Assembly (NCBI RefSeq): GCF_001695855.1
Contig: NZ_MBSS01000015.1
Location: 1-64,000 of the forward strand
DNA: 64,000 nt
Source of the DNA: Ensifer sp. LC163
GTDB lineage: Bacteria; Pseudomonadota; Alphaproteobacteria; Rhizobiales; Rhizobiaceae
Reading direction: 5' to 3'
The stretch's first letter is position 1. Every line of letters starts with the position of its first letter. This document shows, one piece after another, positions 16,438-25,059 of the stretch. The notes below the pieces were generated by a model. That model had not been told where the DNA came from, searched no databases, and saw only the letters and a program-made list of their open reading frames with translations. A program made the translations under genes and the position numbers.

Positions 16438-17589
16438 AATGATGGTGCCGCAGCGCACGACCCGGCGGCCGGCGGGGCGGCGGCAGATCGCATCGCCCAC
16501 ATTGACGGCTTCGATCATCACGAAATCGGCGCGGGCGCCAGCATGGAGGCCGTAATTTTCAAGCCCTATGGCGCGGGCGGCGACGTCGGTGGCGCAGGAC
16601 AGGGCCCGGCGGAAATCCTCGTCACGGTTCCAGTCGAAGCGATAGGCGGTGAGGAAGGCGCGCTCCAGCATGTCGCCATTGCCGAGCGGCGACCAGGAAT
16701 CGCGAATGCCGTCCGAGCCGCAGCAGATGGTGACGCCGAGTTCCGTCAGCCGCTCGACCGGCGGCACAGCGATATCGGCGGGGGCCGAGGTCATCAGCGA
16801 TATCTTGAGGTCCGCAAGGCGGCGCCCGATGGCGTCGAGCCGTCGTTCGGAGATCATGCCGAGGCAATAGGCATGGGAAATCATCACCCTGCCGGTGAGG
16901 CCCGACGCTTCGGCGTAGTCGGCGATGCGCTCGACCTGCCAGGCGCCGAGATCACCGGTATCGTGCAGGTGGATATCGACGCCCGCGCCCTTTTCCACGG
17001 CGAGGTCGAAGACGAAGCGCAGCTGGCCGTCCGGGTCGCCGTCGATGCCGGCCGGATCGAGCCCGCCGACCGTCTCCACGCCCATGTCGATGGCTGCGCG
17101 GATCAGCTCCGCCGTGCCCGGCCGCGAAAGCAGGCCCTGCTGCGGGAAGGCGACGAACTTCAGGTCCACCCGGTCGCGCCATTCCTCGCGCACGCGGAAC
17201 ATCGCCTCCACATGGGAGAGCCCCATGTCGGGCGCGACGTCGATATGGGAGCGCACGGCGGTGGTGCCGTGACGCAGCATTTCAGTCAGGATCCGCCCTG
17301 CCCGCACCTCCGGCGGCGTCGGGACGGCGGCGAGCACCTTGCGCTCGTTTTCGATGTAGTCGCGCAGGCGCGCGACACGCGGGCCGGGCTGCCACGGCTC
17401 GCCCCACAGGATCTTGTCGAGATGGATATGCGGCTCGACAAAGGCCGGCACGACGAGCCTGCCTTCCCCGTCCACCGCATCGAGCGCATCGACGCCGGGG
17501 CCGACGGCCTCAATGACGCCGCCGGCGCAGCGGATGCCGATCGCCTGCCCGTCCGGGTCGATGAGGTTGGAATAGGTCGTAACGGTCAT
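16429..17589 (-). CDS. Cytosolic amidohydrolase of the cytosine-deaminase type
   Basis: 386 residues without a signal peptide. Motifs in order: VEPHIHLDKILWGEPW (first metal pair), GTTAVRSHIDVAPD, VDIHLHDTGD, MISHAYCLG and CCGSDGIRDSW (late metal Asp). This is the CodA/AtzC-like amidohydrolase layout; such enzymes remove an amino or acyl group from pyrimidines, creatinine-like or carbamoyl compounds. It is the last gene of the ABC importer operon beginning at 21428, 64 bases after the binding-protein gene, so the importer most likely supplies its substrate. Substrate identity cannot be read from sequence. It is homologous to the Tat-exported enzyme at 10022-11443. Confidence 0.87.
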   Translation of the reverse strand: MTVTTYSNLIDPDGQAIGIRCAGGVIEAVGPGVDALDAVDGEGRLVVPAFVEPHIHLDKILWGEPWQPGPRVARLRDYIENERKVLAAVPTPPEVRAGRILTEMLRHGTTAVRSHIDVAPDMGLSHVEAMFRVREEWRDRVDLKFVAFPQQGLLSRPGTAELIRAAIDMGVETVGGLDPAGIDGDPDGQLRFVFDLAVEKGAGVDIHLHDTGDLGAWQVERIADYAEASGLTGRVMISHAYCLGMISERRLDAIGRRLADLKISLMTSAPADIAVPPVERLTELGVTICCGSDGIRDSWSPLGNGDMLERAFLTAYRFDWNRDEDFRRALSCATDVAARAIGLENYGLHAGARADFVMIEAVNVGDAICRRPAGRRVVRCGTIISA

Positions 17590-17653
17590 ATCTGCCTCCT
17601 GTCAGCCGGAAGCGCGGCCCCGCAAGGCCGCGCTCGTTCTCGTTTGCGGGCAC

Positions 17654-18703
17654 TCAGCCCTTAAGACGCGTCCAGATGCGGTCGCGGAGTTCACGCGCCT
17701 TGCCGGTGCAATCCTGCGTCGGCACGAGGCGCGAGGCGAATGCCTCCGGCATGTTGATCGCGTCCATCTTGCGCCACTGCTCGCTCAGGAACTGGTCGGA
17801 CTTCGTGGCATTGGCATAGGCGATGGAATTGGAAACGAAGGCGGCATTTTCCGGCGCCATCATCCAGTTGATGAAGATCTTCGCATTTTCCGGGTGGGGC
17901 GCGTTGGCCGGCACCGCGAAATTGTCGCGGAACATCGGCGTGCCTTCCTTCGGGTAGATGAAGCGGATCGTGTCACGCTGGGCGGTGGCGCGGGCCGTCG
18001 CGCCGTTCCACACATGGTACATCGCCACCTCGCCGGCGGCCATGCGGTCGACCACGCTGTCGGAGGAATAGAGCTTCAGCTTCGGCTTCAGCCCCTTGAG
18101 CAGCTTAAGGATGTGGGCGGCGTCCTCGTTGCTCTCGGTGCACTGCGGAATGCCGAGATAGAGCGAGGCGGCGAGGATCTCGTCGCTGCCCGTATCGAGC
18201 GCGGCGATCTTGCCCTCCAGCTCCGGCCGCGGCTCGAAATATTCCTTCCAGCTATCCTCTAGCTTACCGCCCTGCACCTGGGCGCTGTCATAGGCGATGC
18301 CCGTCACGCCCCAGAGATAGGGCGCGGAATATTCGTGCTTGGGGTCGAAATCCGGGTTTTTGAAGGCGTCCTTCAGCGTCGCGTAGTTCGACATGGAATG
18401 GGTGTCGATCTTCATAAGCAGCCCATCCTTGAGGAGGCCGGGGATGACGTAGTCGCTCGGCACGATGACGTCGTAGGACGCACCGCCCGATTGCAGCTTG
18501 GCCAGCAGCGTCTCATTGCTGTCGTATCCGTCGAGGATGACCTTGATACCGGTCTCCTTCTCGAACTTCGCCAGCAGCTCGACCGGGTAATAGTCGGTCC
18601 AGTTGTAGAAATAGAGGGTCTTTTCCGCATCTTGCGCCGCTGCGGGTTGCACGAAGAGGGTGGCGGCCGCAATGGCCGCCCCGAGGCAGGATTTCAGGTT
18701 CAT
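17654..18703 (-). CDS. Polyamine-type ABC transporter substrate-binding protein (PotD/PotF family)
   Basis: 349 residues with a Sec signal ending P-A-A-A-Q. The mature start TLYFYNWTDYYPVELLAKFE matches the Y-N-W-x-D-Y lead of PotD/PotF proteins, followed by VILDGYDSNETLLAKLQSGG and YDVIVPSDYVI. A DRMAAGEVAMYHVWNG segment and the closing WTRLKG also fit. It would capture a putrescine/spermidine-like or other amine solute in the periplasm for the permeases encoded just upstream in the operon. The different downstream enzyme suggests the ligand may not be a plain polyamine. Confidence 0.9.
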   Translation of the reverse strand: MNLKSCLGAAIAAATLFVQPAAAQDAEKTLYFYNWTDYYPVELLAKFEKETGIKVILDGYDSNETLLAKLQSGGASYDVIVPSDYVIPGLLKDGLLMKIDTHSMSNYATLKDAFKNPDFDPKHEYSAPYLWGVTGIAYDSAQVQGGKLEDSWKEYFEPRPELEGKIAALDTGSDEILAASLYLGIPQCTESNEDAAHILKLLKGLKPKLKLYSSDSVVDRMAAGEVAMYHVWNGATARATAQRDTIRFIYPKEGTPMFRDNFAVPANAPHPENAKIFINWMMAPENAAFVSNSIAYANATKSDQFLSEQWRKMDAINMPEAFASRLVPTQDCTGKARELRDRIWTRLKG

Positions 18704-18721
18704 TGCAAGGCTCCTCCAGGG

Positions 18722-19495
18722 TTATCGGCGCAGGCGGCCGAGGAAAAACGAAAGCGACACGAGCAGGACCGAGACGACGAGCATCACCGCCGAAATGGCG
18801 TTGATCTCCGGCGTGATGCCGGCCCGGATCGCGGAGAAAATGTAGACGGGCAGCGTCGTCAGGCCGGGTCCTGCCAGGAAGAACGAGGTCAGGAAGTCAT
18901 CGAGGCTGGTGACGAAGGCGAGCGTGAAGCCGGCCATGACGCCGGGCCAGAGCAGCGGCATCGTCACCCGGCGGAAGGTGCGGAAGCGATTGGCGTAGAG
19001 ATCGTGCGCCGCTTCCTCATAGGTGCCGCTGATGCCGTCGAGCCGCGCGCGGATCGGCAGGTAGGCGAAGGGAATGCAGAAGGCGGTATGGGCGGCCACC
19101 ATCGCGCCGAGGCCGAGCTTCACGCCGAGCGAGACGAAGAGCAGCAGGGTCGCGACCGCCACGGCGATCTCCGGCAGGATCAGCGGCATGTTGAGGATCG
19201 CCTCGGAGGCTCCGCAGCCGAGGAAAGCACGCCGGGTGGCGAGAGCCGCGAGAAGCGCGAGGACCGTCGCCGCCGTCGCCGCCGAGACGGCGATGACAAG
19301 CGAATTCCACGCCGCCGACTGGATCGACGGGTTGACGAGGATGCGGCCGTACCAGTCGAGGGAGGCGTGGGTCCAGACCGTCGCCGTGCGGTTGGCATTG
19401 AACGAATAGGCGATCAGCACCACGACGGGCACATAGAGATAGGCCAGCACGAACAGCGAAGTTTCGCGCGTGAAGGGAAAACGCTGCGGGTTCAT
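18722..19495 (-). CDS. ABC transporter permease (PotC/PotI type)
   Basis: 257 residues, about six membrane helices, starting LFVLAYLYVPVVVLIAYSFN. The EAA loop that docks on the ATPase is present (EEAAHDLYANRFRTFRRV then TMPLLWPG), and the ASFDD-like signature appears as FVTSLDDFLTSFF. The ATG at 19495 overlaps the stop of the preceding permease gene by four bases; longer upstream readings are out of context. It pairs with the other permease to form the membrane channel. Confidence 0.92.
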   Translation of the reverse strand: MNPQRFPFTRETSLFVLAYLYVPVVVLIAYSFNANRTATVWTHASLDWYGRILVNPSIQSAAWNSLVIAVSAATAATVLALLAALATRRAFLGCGASEAILNMPLILPEIAVAVATLLLFVSLGVKLGLGAMVAAHTAFCIPFAYLPIRARLDGISGTYEEAAHDLYANRFRTFRRVTMPLLWPGVMAGFTLAFVTSLDDFLTSFFLAGPGLTTLPVYIFSAIRAGITPEINAISAVMLVVSVLLVSLSFFLGRLRR

Positions 19496-20364
19496 GCGGT
19501 CCTCCTGTTGCGCCAGAGCGCCATGGCGGTCATGACGACGAGCATGATCGCGAGCAGCACGACGGCGAGCGTCGCGCCGAATGGCCAGTTGCGCGAAGCG
19601 CCGAACTGCATCTGGATGATGTTGCCGAGCATCAGCGTCTTGCCGCCGCCGAGCAGGGCGGGCGTGACGAAAGCCCCGAGGCAGGGAATGAAGACGAGCA
19701 GCGCGCCCGCCACGATTCCGGGCGTGGCGATGGGCAGCACGACGCGGAGCAGCGCCCGCTTGCGCGTCGCGCCGAGATCGTGCGCGGCCTCCAGCAAGCG
19801 CCAGTCGAATTTCTCGAAGACGGTGTAGAGCGGCAGGATGGTGAAGGGCAGGAGGGAATAGGTCAGGCCGATCGCCACCGCCGCATCGTTGTAGAGCAGC
19901 TGCACCGGCCAGGGCGAGATCATGTTGACGAACCTGGAGACCCAGCCGTCCTCGCGCAGGATGATCAGCCAGGCGTAGTTGCGCACCAGAAGGTTCGTCC
20001 AGAACGGAATGGTGATGAGCAGCAGCATGATGTCGCGGCCGGTGCGCGAGAGGCTCGCCATCCACAGCGCCACCGGCAGGCCGAAGGCGAGGCTGAGCAC
20101 GGTAGTGACAGCGGCCAGCGACACCGAGCGCAGGAAGATCACCAGATAGCTGGTGTTGAGGATCATCGTGCCGTCGAAATCCTCCTCCCAGGCAAGGCGG
20201 ACATAGTTGGCGGACGAGGGGGCGGAAGACCAGTCGACGCCCGATGTGCCGCCCTTGTCGAGCAGCGAGACCCAGGCCATCAGGCAGAGCGGCACGCCGA
20301 TCAGGAAGAGGATGACTGCCAGGGCCGGCGACAGGAGGAAGAAGCGGCGGAGCGCGGCGCTCAT
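19492..20364 (-). CDS. ABC transporter permease (PotB/PotH type)
   Basis: 290 residues, about six membrane helices. The N-terminal helix is followed by a periplasmic stretch ([15 protein letters not shown]), and the EAA loop reads [20 protein letters not shown]. The start overlaps the end of the ATPase gene by four bases and the end overlaps the next permease by four, so all are translationally coupled. Confidence 0.92.
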   Translation of the reverse strand: MSAALRRFFLLSPALAVILFLIGVPLCLMAWVSLLDKGGTSGVDWSSAPSSANYVRLAWEEDFDGTMILNTSYLVIFLRSVSLAAVTTVLSLAFGLPVALWMASLSRTGRDIMLLLITIPFWTNLLVRNYAWLIILREDGWVSRFVNMISPWPVQLLYNDAAVAIGLTYSLLPFTILPLYTVFEKFDWRLLEAAHDLGATRKRALLRVVLPIATPGIVAGALLVFIPCLGAFVTPALLGGGKTLMLGNIIQMQFGASRNWPFGATLAVVLLAIMLVVMTAMALWRNRRTA

Positions 20365-21428
20365 CGGTCGAGCACCCGCAGCGCTTCGGCGGGCAGCGCA
20401 AGGCCGACGCGGCTTCCCGCTTCGGGCGCGGCCTCCGTCGGATCGGACTGGCGAAGCAGGAACGTGCCGCCGCCGGGAAGATCGAGTTTGTGCAGCATCG
20501 CCGTGCCGAGATAGGCCGAGTGCACCACCGTCGCCTCCAGTGCGCCCTCGCCCGCCGGCGCCAGCCGGGCACGCTCGGGGCGGATCGCGACCGTCACCTT
20601 GCCGGACGCATTGTGCGGGGCGGACAGCACGGTACCGCCCTCGAGGCGGACACCGCCGCCTGGCAGCGCCTCGCCATCCAGGAGGTTGATATCGCCGATG
20701 AAATCGGCGACGAAACGGTGCGTCGGCGTCTCGTAGATCTCGCGCGGCGGTCCCATCTGGAGGATGCGACCCGACTGCATGACGGCGACCCGGTCGGAGA
20801 GCGTCAGCGCCTCCTCCTGATCGTGCGTGACGAAGAGGAAGGTGATGCCCGCCTCTTCCTGCAGCATCTTCAGTTCGATCTGCATTTCCTTGCGCAGTTT
20901 CAGGTCGAGCGCCGACAGCGGCTCATCGAGCAGGAGGACCCGCGGCCGCGGTGCAAGCGCCCTAGCAAGCGCCACGCGCTGCTGCTGACCACCGGAAAGT
21001 TCCGCCGGCTTGCGCTTGGCGAAACTGCCCATTCGCATCATTTCCAGCGCCTCGCCGACACGCTTGCGGATGGCGTCGCGGGCCATGCCCTGCTCTTCCA
21101 GCGCAAAGGCGACGTTCTGCTCCACCGTCAGGTGCGGGAACAGGGCGTAGCTTTGGAACACGGTGTTGACCGGGCGGTGGAAGGGTGGGCGGGCGGTAAC
21201 GTCCTCACCCTCGATGGAGATCGCGCCGCTATCGGCCGTCTCGAACCCCGCGATCAGCCGGAGCAGCGTGGTCTTGCCGCAGCCCGAGGGGCCGAGCAGC
21301 GTGAAGAACTCGCGCCGTCCGATATCGAGCGACACATCGTCCAGCACGCGGAAGGCGTAGATGCCCTTCCCGAAACTCTTGGCAACATTTCTGATGGAAA
21401 CCGCGGGGGGACTGGACGCTTGGGTCAT
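20361..21428 (-). CDS. Polyamine-type ABC transporter ATPase (PotA/PotG)
   Basis: 355 residues. Walker [19 protein letters not shown] (residues about 42-59), Q-loop, signature [17 protein letters not shown], Walker [14 protein letters not shown] and the H-loop VTHDQEEAL are all intact. A C-terminal TOBE-type domain (residues 250-355) is typical of the PotA/MalK group and may be regulatory. It is the first gene of a five-gene minus-strand operon (ATPase, two permeases, binding protein, amidohydrolase). A candidate operator lies 55-90 bases upstream of its start. Confidence 0.93.
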   Translation of the reverse strand: MTQASSPPAVSIRNVAKSFGKGIYAFRVLDDVSLDIGRREFFTLLGPSGCGKTTLLRLIAGFETADSGAISIEGEDVTARPPFHRPVNTVFQSYALFPHLTVEQNVAFALEEQGMARDAIRKRVGEALEMMRMGSFAKRKPAELSGGQQQRVALARALAPRPRVLLLDEPLSALDLKLRKEMQIELKMLQEEAGITFLFVTHDQEEALTLSDRVAVMQSGRILQMGPPREIYETPTHRFVADFIGDINLLDGEALPGGGVRLEGGTVLSAPHNASGKVTVAIRPERARLAPAGEGALEATVVHSAYLGTAMLHKLDLPGGGTFLLRQSDPTEAAPEAGSRVGLALPAEALRVLDR

Positions 21429-21482
21429 GTTTTCCTCTTGGGCGTTTCACCAAGCGTCATGCATGATATCACAATTGTCAAT

Positions 21483-21517
21483 ATTGTATGCAAATTTGAA
21501 AAATATTCGGATACAAT
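21483..21517. promoter_or_regulatory. Candidate GntR-type operator upstream of ABC operon 1
   Basis: ATTGTATGC (21483-21491) and GGATACAAT (21509-21517) are inverted copies with one mismatch. The right half lies in TATTCGGATACAAT, which recurs as TATTCGGATACGAT upstream of the second polyamine-type ABC operon at 34996-35009. Both copies lie about 75-105 bases before the ATPase start codon. The half-site (A)TTGTAT/ATACAA is of the kind bound by GntR/FCD regulators; assignment is inference. Confidence 0.5.
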
Positions 21518-21813
21518 TTGGTACGCCACGCCATTTGCGTGCGCGCGCATCTGAACCTGTCGGAGGTGGCCCTGCCCTCATTCACGGAATTGCTTCTGGC
21601 TCTGCATGGTGCAATATATCTTATTGATTTATAACATCTTCTACAAATTCCGTTTCTCCAATCAGGGAGATCAAAGCCCGCTTCGACCCTCTGGATCGTG
21701 AATTCCTTATGCGCATTGCAGCATAAGATCGTATGCGGCGCCTAATTTTTTTCGGGATATTACCTCGGAATATTAGCAAATTATTCCATAAATCCCGCAG
21801 TATACGCCGGCAA

Positions 21814-21825
21814 ATTGTATACATT
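21814..21825. promoter_or_regulatory. Near-palindromic site ATTGTATACATT
   Basis: The 12 bases ATTGTATACATT differ from the perfect palindrome ATTGTATACAAT at one position. The half-site equals that at 21483-21491. It lies about 145 bases before the monooxygenase start and may be a second binding site for the same regulator. Confidence 0.4.
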
Positions 21826-21968
21826 GCAGCGTAGCATTCCGCGCGGCTTAGCGGCCGCCTAATCAACGCTGAACCAAACGCTCATGTCAGCGCTTTTTTC
21901 CTTCCACTACACATCGGCAAAGGCTGGCCGCAGGGCTGGCGTTCCGGGGAATGGGAAGGAAAGCGACA

Positions 21969-22505
21969 TGGCAGTGGAAAAAGTGGATACGCTCGTCATC
22001 GGCGCCGGCCAGGCGGGCGTCGCGATGAGCGAACATCTCGGCAAGCGCGGCATTCCCCATCTCGTTCTCGAAAAGGCCCGCATCGCCGAGAGCTGGCGCA
22101 CCGCCCGCTGGGACAGCCTCGTCGCAAACGGCCCCGCCTGGCACGACCGCTTTCCTGGCATGACCTTCCCCGGCCTCGAAGACGACGCCTTCGCCCCCAA
22201 GGAGCAGGTGGCAGATTACTTCGCAATCCCGGCCAGATGCCCGAGGGCGCGGTGCTGGTGATCGGCGCCGGATCCTCCGGCACGCAGATCGCCGACGAAC
22301 TCTTGCGCGCAGGCCGCCGCGTCTACCTTTCCATCGGCCCGCACGACCATCCGCCGCGGCGCTATCGCGGCAAGGATTTCTGCTGGTGGCTCGGCGTGCT
22401 CGGCATCTGGGACCTCAAGGTGCCCGCGCCGAACACCGAACACGTCACCATCGCCGTCAGCTTATGGCGGCAACACTGTCGACTTCCGCCGCCTCGGCAA
22501 CCGCG
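21969..22505 (+). pseudogene. Flavin-containing monooxygenase-like gene, internally deleted
   Basis: ATG 21969 opens MAVEKVDTLVIGAGQAGVAM (FAD-binding GxGxxG), then ARWDSLVANGPAWHDRFPG and EQVADYFAIP. Near 22230 the sequence jumps in another frame to MPEGAVLVIGAGSSGTQIAD (the NADPH-binding GxGxxG), skipping about 100 residues that normally lie between. A further shift near 22460 gives YGGNTVDFRRLG before the IS6 end at 22506 cuts it. Three lesions (deletion, frameshift, truncation) show a long-dead gene. Confidence 0.8.
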
Positions 22506-23323
22506 GGTGGCGTCGCCTTAATTGATTGCGCGGTGCAAGGGAGCCTTCTGCATTGCTTTCAGGCCTCGATCGACAAGGTGACCTCTCTCCAGGTCGTGAC
22601 GGCATGGGCACGAAGTTGGCGATAATCGGCGGCGGTCAGATGTTTTCGATGAAGATGGAAAAGATTGGCAATCTGGCTATGGGCTGAGACGAAACGTTGG
22701 CATTGTCGCGGCGACTTGAAGCGCATCATGCGCCGCTCTCGTCGGCGCACAGGAAGGTGAGAATTCTCAGCACGGTTGTTGAGCCCTTTGTGTGAGCGAT
22801 GCTCGACGCTCGGAATAAATTCAGCCTTGGCGGCCGAGTAGGAGCGCAGCTTGTCGGTCACCATCACCCGTGGCACGGCGCCCTGGCTTTTCAGCAGCTT
22901 GCGCACCAGCCGGAGAGCGGCCTTCCTGTTCCTGTGGCTTTGAAGGAGAGCGTCGAGAATGTAGCCATTGGCATCGACGGCGCGCCACAGCCAATATTTC
23001 TTCCCCTTGATGGATACGACCATTTCATCGAGGTGCCACTTGTCGGTAAAGCTGCCCCGCGACCGCCGCCGGAATTGATAAGCGAATTTGAGACCGAACT
23101 TTGCGGCCCACTCCGAGACGGTTTGGAACGAGACATCGATGCCGCGTTCGGCAAGCAAGTCTTCGACGTCGCGCAGGCTCAACGGGAACCGATAATAGAG
23201 CCATACCGCGTGGGCGATAATCTCGGCAGGAAAGCGATGGCGCCTGTAGCGGGTGATCGGGACTTCGGTCATGGCGCTCGGATACCATTCCAATCAGCAC
23301 CAATCGGTTAAGGCGACGCCACC
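22506..23323 (-). mobile_element. IS6-family insertion sequence, intact
   Basis: Terminal inverted repeats are GGTGGCGTCGCCTTAA at 22506 and the same sequence reversed ending at 23323. Similarity continues (TTGATTG / CCGATTG). The element is about 818 bp with one complete transposase on the minus strand. It interrupts the monooxygenase relic. No clear 8-bp flanking duplication is visible. Its ends differ from those of the IS6 copy at 8577-9379, so the two are different elements. Confidence 0.85.
22559..23272 (-). CDS. IS6-family DDE transposase
   Basis: 237 residues, complete. Motifs: YRRHRFPAEIIAHAVWLYYR at the start, KWHLDEMVVSIKGKKYWLWR with the first catalytic Asp, VTDKLRSYSAAKAEF with the second, and HKGLNNRAENSHLPVRRRER with the Glu region. 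An ATG at 23293 in the same frame would add seven residues; the start at 23272 matches the usual family length. Unlike the copy at 8625, no stop interrupts it, so it may be active and could move neighbouring DNA by replicative transposition. Confidence 0.92.
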   Translation of the reverse strand: MTEVPITRYRRHRFPAEIIAHAVWLYYRFPLSLRDVEDLLAERGIDVSFQTVSEWAAKFGLKFAYQFRRRSRGSFTDKWHLDEMVVSIKGKKYWLWRAVDANGYILDALLQSHRNRKAALRLVRKLLKSQGAVPRVMVTDKLRSYSAAKAEFIPSVEHRSHKGLNNRAENSHLPVRRRERRMMRFKSPRQCQRFVSAHSQIANLFHLHRKHLTAADYRQLRAHAVTTWREVTLSIEA

Positions 23324-23361
23324 GTCTATTGGTCAACGGCAATGGGCGCATCCTGCATTTA

Positions 23362-23378
23362 GTTAAGGCGACACTACC
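23362..23378. repeat. Extra IS6-type terminal repeat
   Basis: GTTAAGGCGACACTACC resembles the right end of the IS6 element just upstream (GTTAAGGCGACGCCACC, ending at 23323), differing at three bases. It suggests an end left by a second, related insertion that has since been lost. Confidence 0.45.
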
Positions 23379-23437
23379 ACAACGGCGATGACGGGCCCCC
23401 GACCGTGTCGGGCAGGTCAGCGCTTGCGCACTTTGCG

Positions 23438-24139
23438 TCAGCGTGTAGTTTTCTGCTTGACGGGAACAGCTGTCAAGAATTCTGCAATTTCCTTGACGAT
23501 CTCAGCCCGTGCCAACGAAACGTCGACCGGCGCAGCAGTGACGCGCCGCAGGTTCGCCGGGAGCACGTCCCCGCGCTTCAGAATGAGGGCATCAAAGAAC
23601 GCTGGCGTGAATTCCGGATGCGGCTGAAAGGTTAGCGCCCGATCGCCATAGCGGAGCATTGCATTGGCGCAGAACGGGGTTGAGCCGATCACCTCCGCGT
23701 CTTCAGGCAGATCAACGACCTGATCCTGATGCCAGGCAAGCAGCGTCTGCGAGATGCCAAGATCGTGCCGCCGGTACTCGACCGGGCCGACCGACCACCC
23801 GCCCTGGTATTTTTCGACTTTTCCGCCGAGCGCCTGCGCGATGATTTGATGGCCGAAGCAGATGCCGACCATGGGCAGTCGCCGTGCGTAGATCTCACGC
23901 ACCAGCGTTTCCAGCGGCCCGATCCAGGGATGCGGCTCGTAAACCGCAAACCTGGATCCCGTGATCAGCCACGCATCCGCGGCAGCCGGCCCTTCCGGAA
24001 AGACGCCGTCGACGACCGAATAGGTTACGAATTCCGCCTCTTCGCCGGCAAGCAGCTTGACGAAGAAGTCGCTGTAGTCGCCGTACGTTTCGATCAATTC
24101 GACCGGCGCATGCCCGGTCTGGAGAATCCCGATTTTCAT
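23438..24139 (-). CDS. Class I glutamine amidotransferase-like hydrolase (possible PuuD role)
   Basis: 233 residues. The catalytic triad of class I amidotransferases is visible: Cys94 in VGICFGHQIIAQALGG, His174 and Glu176 in LTFQPHPEFT. It is a stand-alone GATase1 domain of the GMP-synthase-like group, not the peptidase-C26 group of E. coli PuuD. As the last gene of the putrescine operon it is the best candidate to hydrolyse gamma-glutamyl-GABA to GABA and glutamate. That role is inferred from position. Start chosen at 24139 (MKIGILQTGHAP), the family start. It is 22 bases from the amidase gene upstream. Confidence 0.82.
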   Translation of the reverse strand: MKIGILQTGHAPVELIETYGDYSDFFVKLLAGEEAEFVTYSVVDGVFPEGPAAADAWLITGSRFAVYEPHPWIGPLETLVREIYARRLPMVGICFGHQIIAQALGGKVEKYQGGWSVGPVEYRRHDLGISQTLLAWHQDQVVDLPEDAEVIGSTPFCANAMLRYGDRALTFQPHPEFTPAFFDALILKRGDVLPANLRRVTAAPVDVSLARAEIVKEIAEFLTAVPVKQKTTR

Positions 24140-24161
24140 GTCTTTGTGCCTAGCGTTCCTA

Positions 24162-25034
24162 TCATGTCCGCCCATCGAGCGTGGCGATCGGCCCGTAGAG
24201 CTCAGGACGGCGGTCGCGAAACACGCCCCAGGAGCGGCGCTGCCTTTCGACCTCGTCGAGATCGAATGTCGCGGTCAGCACTGCTTCGCCCTGTCGGGCG
24301 GCTTCCGCCACTTTCAGACCGGTTTGATCGGCGATGAAGGAAGAACCGTAGAAGGTGATTTCCGTTCCCGCCTTGCCGGGCTCCGTCCCGATCCGATTGG
24401 CGGCGACGAGCGGCATCATGTTGGCGGCTGCACTGCCCTGCATCGTCCTTTGCCAGTGGCCGGCGGAATCCATATCCGGAACGTGCGGCTCGGAGCCGAT
24501 CGCCGTTGGATAGAACAGGATTTCTGCGCCAAGCAAGGCCATCGTACGAGCGGCCTCAGGAAACCATTGATCCCAGCAAATTCCGACGCCGATCGAAGCA
24601 TAACGCGTTTGCCAGACCTTGAAGCCTGTGTCGCCTGGCGAGAAATAGAACTTCTCGGTGTAGCCGGGTCCGTCCGGTATGTGGCTTTTGCGGTAGACGC
24701 CGAGGACGCTGCCATCCGCGTCGAGAATGGCGACGCTGTTGAAGTAGGCCTTACCCTCTCGCTCGAAAACGCTGATTGGAAGCACGACCTCAAGCTCGGC
24801 GGCGAGCCTAGCAAAATGTTCGATCAGCGGATTGCCCTCCACCCGGCGGGCAAGATCGAAGAACTCACCGCGCTGGTCCTGACAGAAATAAGGCGTCTCG
24901 AAAAGCTCCTGCAGCAGGATAATCTGGGCGCCATCGGCGGCCGCTCGGCGCACCAGCTTTTCCGCGCTGGCAATATTTGCCGCAATGTCCCAGCTGCAGG
25001 CCATCTGGGTCGCCGCGATGGTGACGTTACGCAT
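24162..25034 (-). CDS. aguB: N-carbamoylputrescine amidase
   Basis: 290 residues of the nitrilase/carbon-nitrogen hydrolase superfamily. The Glu-Lys-Cys triad is present: Glu43 (LLQELFETPYF), Lys116 (YRKSHIPDGPGY) and Cys153 (VGICWDQWFPEAAR). The D-x-x-H-W-Q-R and A-N-R-I-G-x-E segments and overall length match AguB. It converts N-carbamoylputrescine to putrescine, CO2 and ammonia, which would feed PuuA encoded just upstream in the operon. No agmatine deiminase (AguA) is seen in the window, so its substrate is either imported or made elsewhere. Start at 25034 (MRNVTIAATQM). Confidence 0.9.
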   Translation of the reverse strand: MRNVTIAATQMACSWDIAANIASAEKLVRRAAADGAQIILLQELFETPYFCQDQRGEFFDLARRVEGNPLIEHFARLAAELEVVLPISVFEREGKAYFNSVAILDADGSVLGVYRKSHIPDGPGYTEKFYFSPGDTGFKVWQTRYASIGVGICWDQWFPEAARTMALLGAEILFYPTAIGSEPHVPDMDSAGHWQRTMQGSAAANMMPLVAANRIGTEPGKAGTEITFYGSSFIADQTGLKVAEAARQGEAVLTATFDLDEVERQRRSWGVFRDRRPELYGPIATLDGRT

Positions 25035-25059
25035 TCCATGTCCCTTCGTATCTGTTGAA

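Larger units (their letters stand above)
21429..21968. other. AT-rich intergenic region between ABC operon and FMO relic
   Basis: This 540-base stretch is visibly richer in A and T than its surroundings and contains no gene I can support. It carries the two palindromic candidate operator sites listed separately. It probably holds the promoter of the ABC operon (minus) and of the former monooxygenase gene (plus). Confidence 0.6.

Noticed and set aside
18722-20572. A single 616-codon frame covering both permease regions
   Set aside because: The first 359 codons are out of frame with the upstream permease gene and show no membrane pattern. The real permease starts at 19495.
8577-23323. Two IS6-family elements in opposite orientation around 8.6-23.3 kb as a compound transposon
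   Set aside because: Their terminal repeats differ (GTTGTCAC versus GGTGGCGTCGCC), so one transposase would not be expected to mobilise the whole segment.
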